In this document: positions 22,598-23,701 of the stretch, piece after piece | Layout of the letters: each line of letters opens with the position of its first letter | Position numbering within the stretch: position 1 is the stretch's first letter | Source of the DNA: an uncultured Prevotella sp. | GTDB taxonomy: Bacteria > Bacteroidota > Bacteroidia > Bacteroidales > Bacteroidaceae | Assembly (NCBI GenBank): GCA_900545525.1 | Contig: UQZX01000037.1 | Location: forward strand, 1-23,701 | DNA length: 23,701 nt | Direction: 5' to 3' | Position numbers and translations under genes: made by a program | Notes under the pieces: model-generated | Databases searched by the model: none | Told to the model about the DNA's origin: nothing | The model's input: only the letters and a program-made list of their open reading frames with translations

Positions 22598-23533
22598 ATG
22601 AATGCTTTTCTTCATAATTTACGTTTGTCTGTAAAGAGGGCATTCCCTTCAACGGTTAAGACGTCGTTTTGGCTTCTGAAGATTATGATACCGGTATCAC
22701 TGTGTGTCAGCCTTTTGCAATATTATGGAGTAATCGAAATCATGGCAAGGTATATCGACCCTGTATTTCGTCATGTAGGTTTGCCGGGTAGTTCGGCAAT
22801 AGCATTCCTCACAGGGGCGTTTGTTACAAGTTATGCCGGTATGGCTGTGATGTTGTCGATGGTCCTTACGTTGCGGCAGGCAACTATAATATCGCTGATG
22901 ATATGTCTGTGTCATGCCCTGCCAATGGAAAGTGCGGTGGCAAGGAAGACAGGCTCTTCTTTTGTACGTATGAGCCTGATACGTATAGTTATGGCGTTTG
23001 TCTGTGCTTTTTACCTCAATGCCGTATTGCCTGAAAATGCAGAGCCATTTGGCATTGCCGTACATAGTCTTCAGAACATCACAGTGTGGAATATGCTTGC
23101 CGGTTGGACATTGTCATCATTGAAATTGTCTGTAATGATTTTCTTGATAATATTCGGGCTGATGATTGTTCAGAGGCTTATGGAGGCGTATAATCTTATA
23201 CCCCGTCTGTCGCGTCCGTTGCGTCCGTTGATGAAAATCTTCGGACTTCCGGAAGATTCGTCCTACATGTGGCTTGTTGGCAACGTGCTCGGTATATCAT
23301 ACGGTTGTGCAGTGATGACAGATCTTGAAGAACGCGGCGTGATTACCAGGGAAGAGGCGAATGATGTCAACTACCATCTTATAATGAATCATTCGCTTAT
23401 AGAGGATACTTGCGTCTTTGCTGCCATTGGCATCAGTGCTTTCTGGATTGTGTCCACGAGGGTGCTCTTTGCACTTATTGTTGTGTGGGGACGTAAGGCT
23501 CTGAGGCGTCTTATTGCAATCGCAGCAAGGTGA
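22598..23533 (+). CDS. Nucleoside-recognition (gate) domain membrane protein
   Basis: The product of 311 residues is a polytopic inner-membrane protein with about eight helices and two gate-like halves. The first half has FPSTVKTSFWLLKIMIPVSL and FLTGAFVTSYAGMAVMLSMV; the second has ISYGCAVMTDLEERGVITREEANDVNYHLIMNHSLIEDT, which strongly resembles the nucleoside_recognition family (related to spore maturation SpmA/B and YjiH). The ligand and transport activity are not established for this family. It starts 2 nt after the NigD-like stop (an overlapping TTG at 22592 is an alternative), so it is the last gene of the operon. No terminator is visible downstream. Confidence 0.85.
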   Translation: MNAFLHNLRLSVKRAFPSTVKTSFWLLKIMIPVSLCVSLLQYYGVIEIMARYIDPVFRHVGLPGSSAIAFLTGAFVTSYAGMAVMLSMVLTLRQATIISLMICLCHALPMESAVARKTGSSFVRMSLIRIVMAFVCAFYLNAVLPENAEPFGIAVHSLQNITVWNMLAGWTLSSLKLSVMIFLIIFGLMIVQRLMEAYNLIPRLSRPLRPLMKIFGLPEDSSYMWLVGNVLGISYGCAVMTDLEERGVITREEANDVNYHLIMNHSLIEDTCVFAAIGISAFWIVSTRVLFALIVVWGRKALRRLIAIAAR

Positions 23534-23559
23534 TTATAACTTATATGTTTGCGCATGCT

Positions 23560-23595
23560 AAAGCTATGGGTTACGATGTGCAAAGCTATGGGTTA
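23560..23595. repeat. Pair of 14-nt direct repeats
   Basis: AAAGCTATGGGTTA occurs at 23560-23573 and 23582-23595, a 22-nt period with an 8-nt spacer. It lies in the right-hand gap after the last gene. An open frame from an ATG at 23642 runs to the window edge but is too short (20 codons) to interpret. Confidence 0.6.
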
Positions 23596-23701
23596 TGTCG
23601 ACAATTAACATCCTGTAAATCAGAAATTTAAAGCATCACGAATGCAGTCCTGGCATGTTGTATGGAAGAGTGTACCCTTTCAAGGCTTCACCAAGGATAC
23701 A

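Noticed and set aside
23544..23551. Promoter for a gene beyond the right edge (TATGTTTG)
   Set aside because: The -7 box fits but no TTTG lies at the required spacing upstream.

Overview
The window looks like a chromosome segment of a Bacteroidales bacterium, most likely Prevotella or a close relative. Several genes carry the Bacteroidetes vegetative promoter form, TTTG - about 19 nt - TAnnTTTG. The gene content also fits: a NigD-like lipoprotein, a stand-alone PASTA protein beside ddl, an LpxH-type Kdo/lipid A enzyme, a PurL with fused glutaminase, and adjacent half-size chromate-transporter genes. The species is an inference. Most of the window is housekeeping; the unusual material lies mainly in the non-coding gaps and in a few odd protein segments.

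Left part (1-11 kb, nearly all minus strand). A truncated secreted protein opens the window. A 595-bp non-coding gap follows, holding a G8 tract and a degenerate array of modules with a 22-nt period that ends in a perfect 17-bp hairpin. Next, read right to left, come purL and two short chromate-transporter genes, the first coupled to purL by a 1-nt stop/start overlap; then an MFS efflux-type transporter; then a four-gene envelope unit (ECF sigma factor, membrane-anchored putative anti-sigma factor, small secreted protein, outer-membrane beta-barrel) closed by a clear intrinsic terminator.

Middle (10.8-13.6 kb). A second 22-nt-period hairpin array and a 144-bp tract of sixteen 9-nt units separate the sigma unit from the plus-strand pair folP-cdaA (folate synthesis and c-di-AMP synthesis, overlapping by 8 nt). 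A small GNAT-like acetyltransferase follows. A 112-bp MITE-like element of three nested inverted repeats then lies between two convergent genes.

Right part (13.6-23.7 kb). On the minus strand are lpxH, a SufT/MIP18-like Fe-S assembly protein, radC, a membrane-attached family 2 glycosyltransferase and efp. efp and rpmH are divergent. On the plus strand, after rpmH and its terminator, a promoter embedded in that terminator drives a compact run: PASTA protein, RluD-type pseudouridine synthase, ddl, a PlsC-like acyltransferase, a NigD-like lipoprotein, and a nucleoside-recognition (gate) membrane protein. This run combines cell-wall precursor, lipid and envelope functions. No rRNA, tRNA, CRISPR array, prophage or complete insertion sequence was found.
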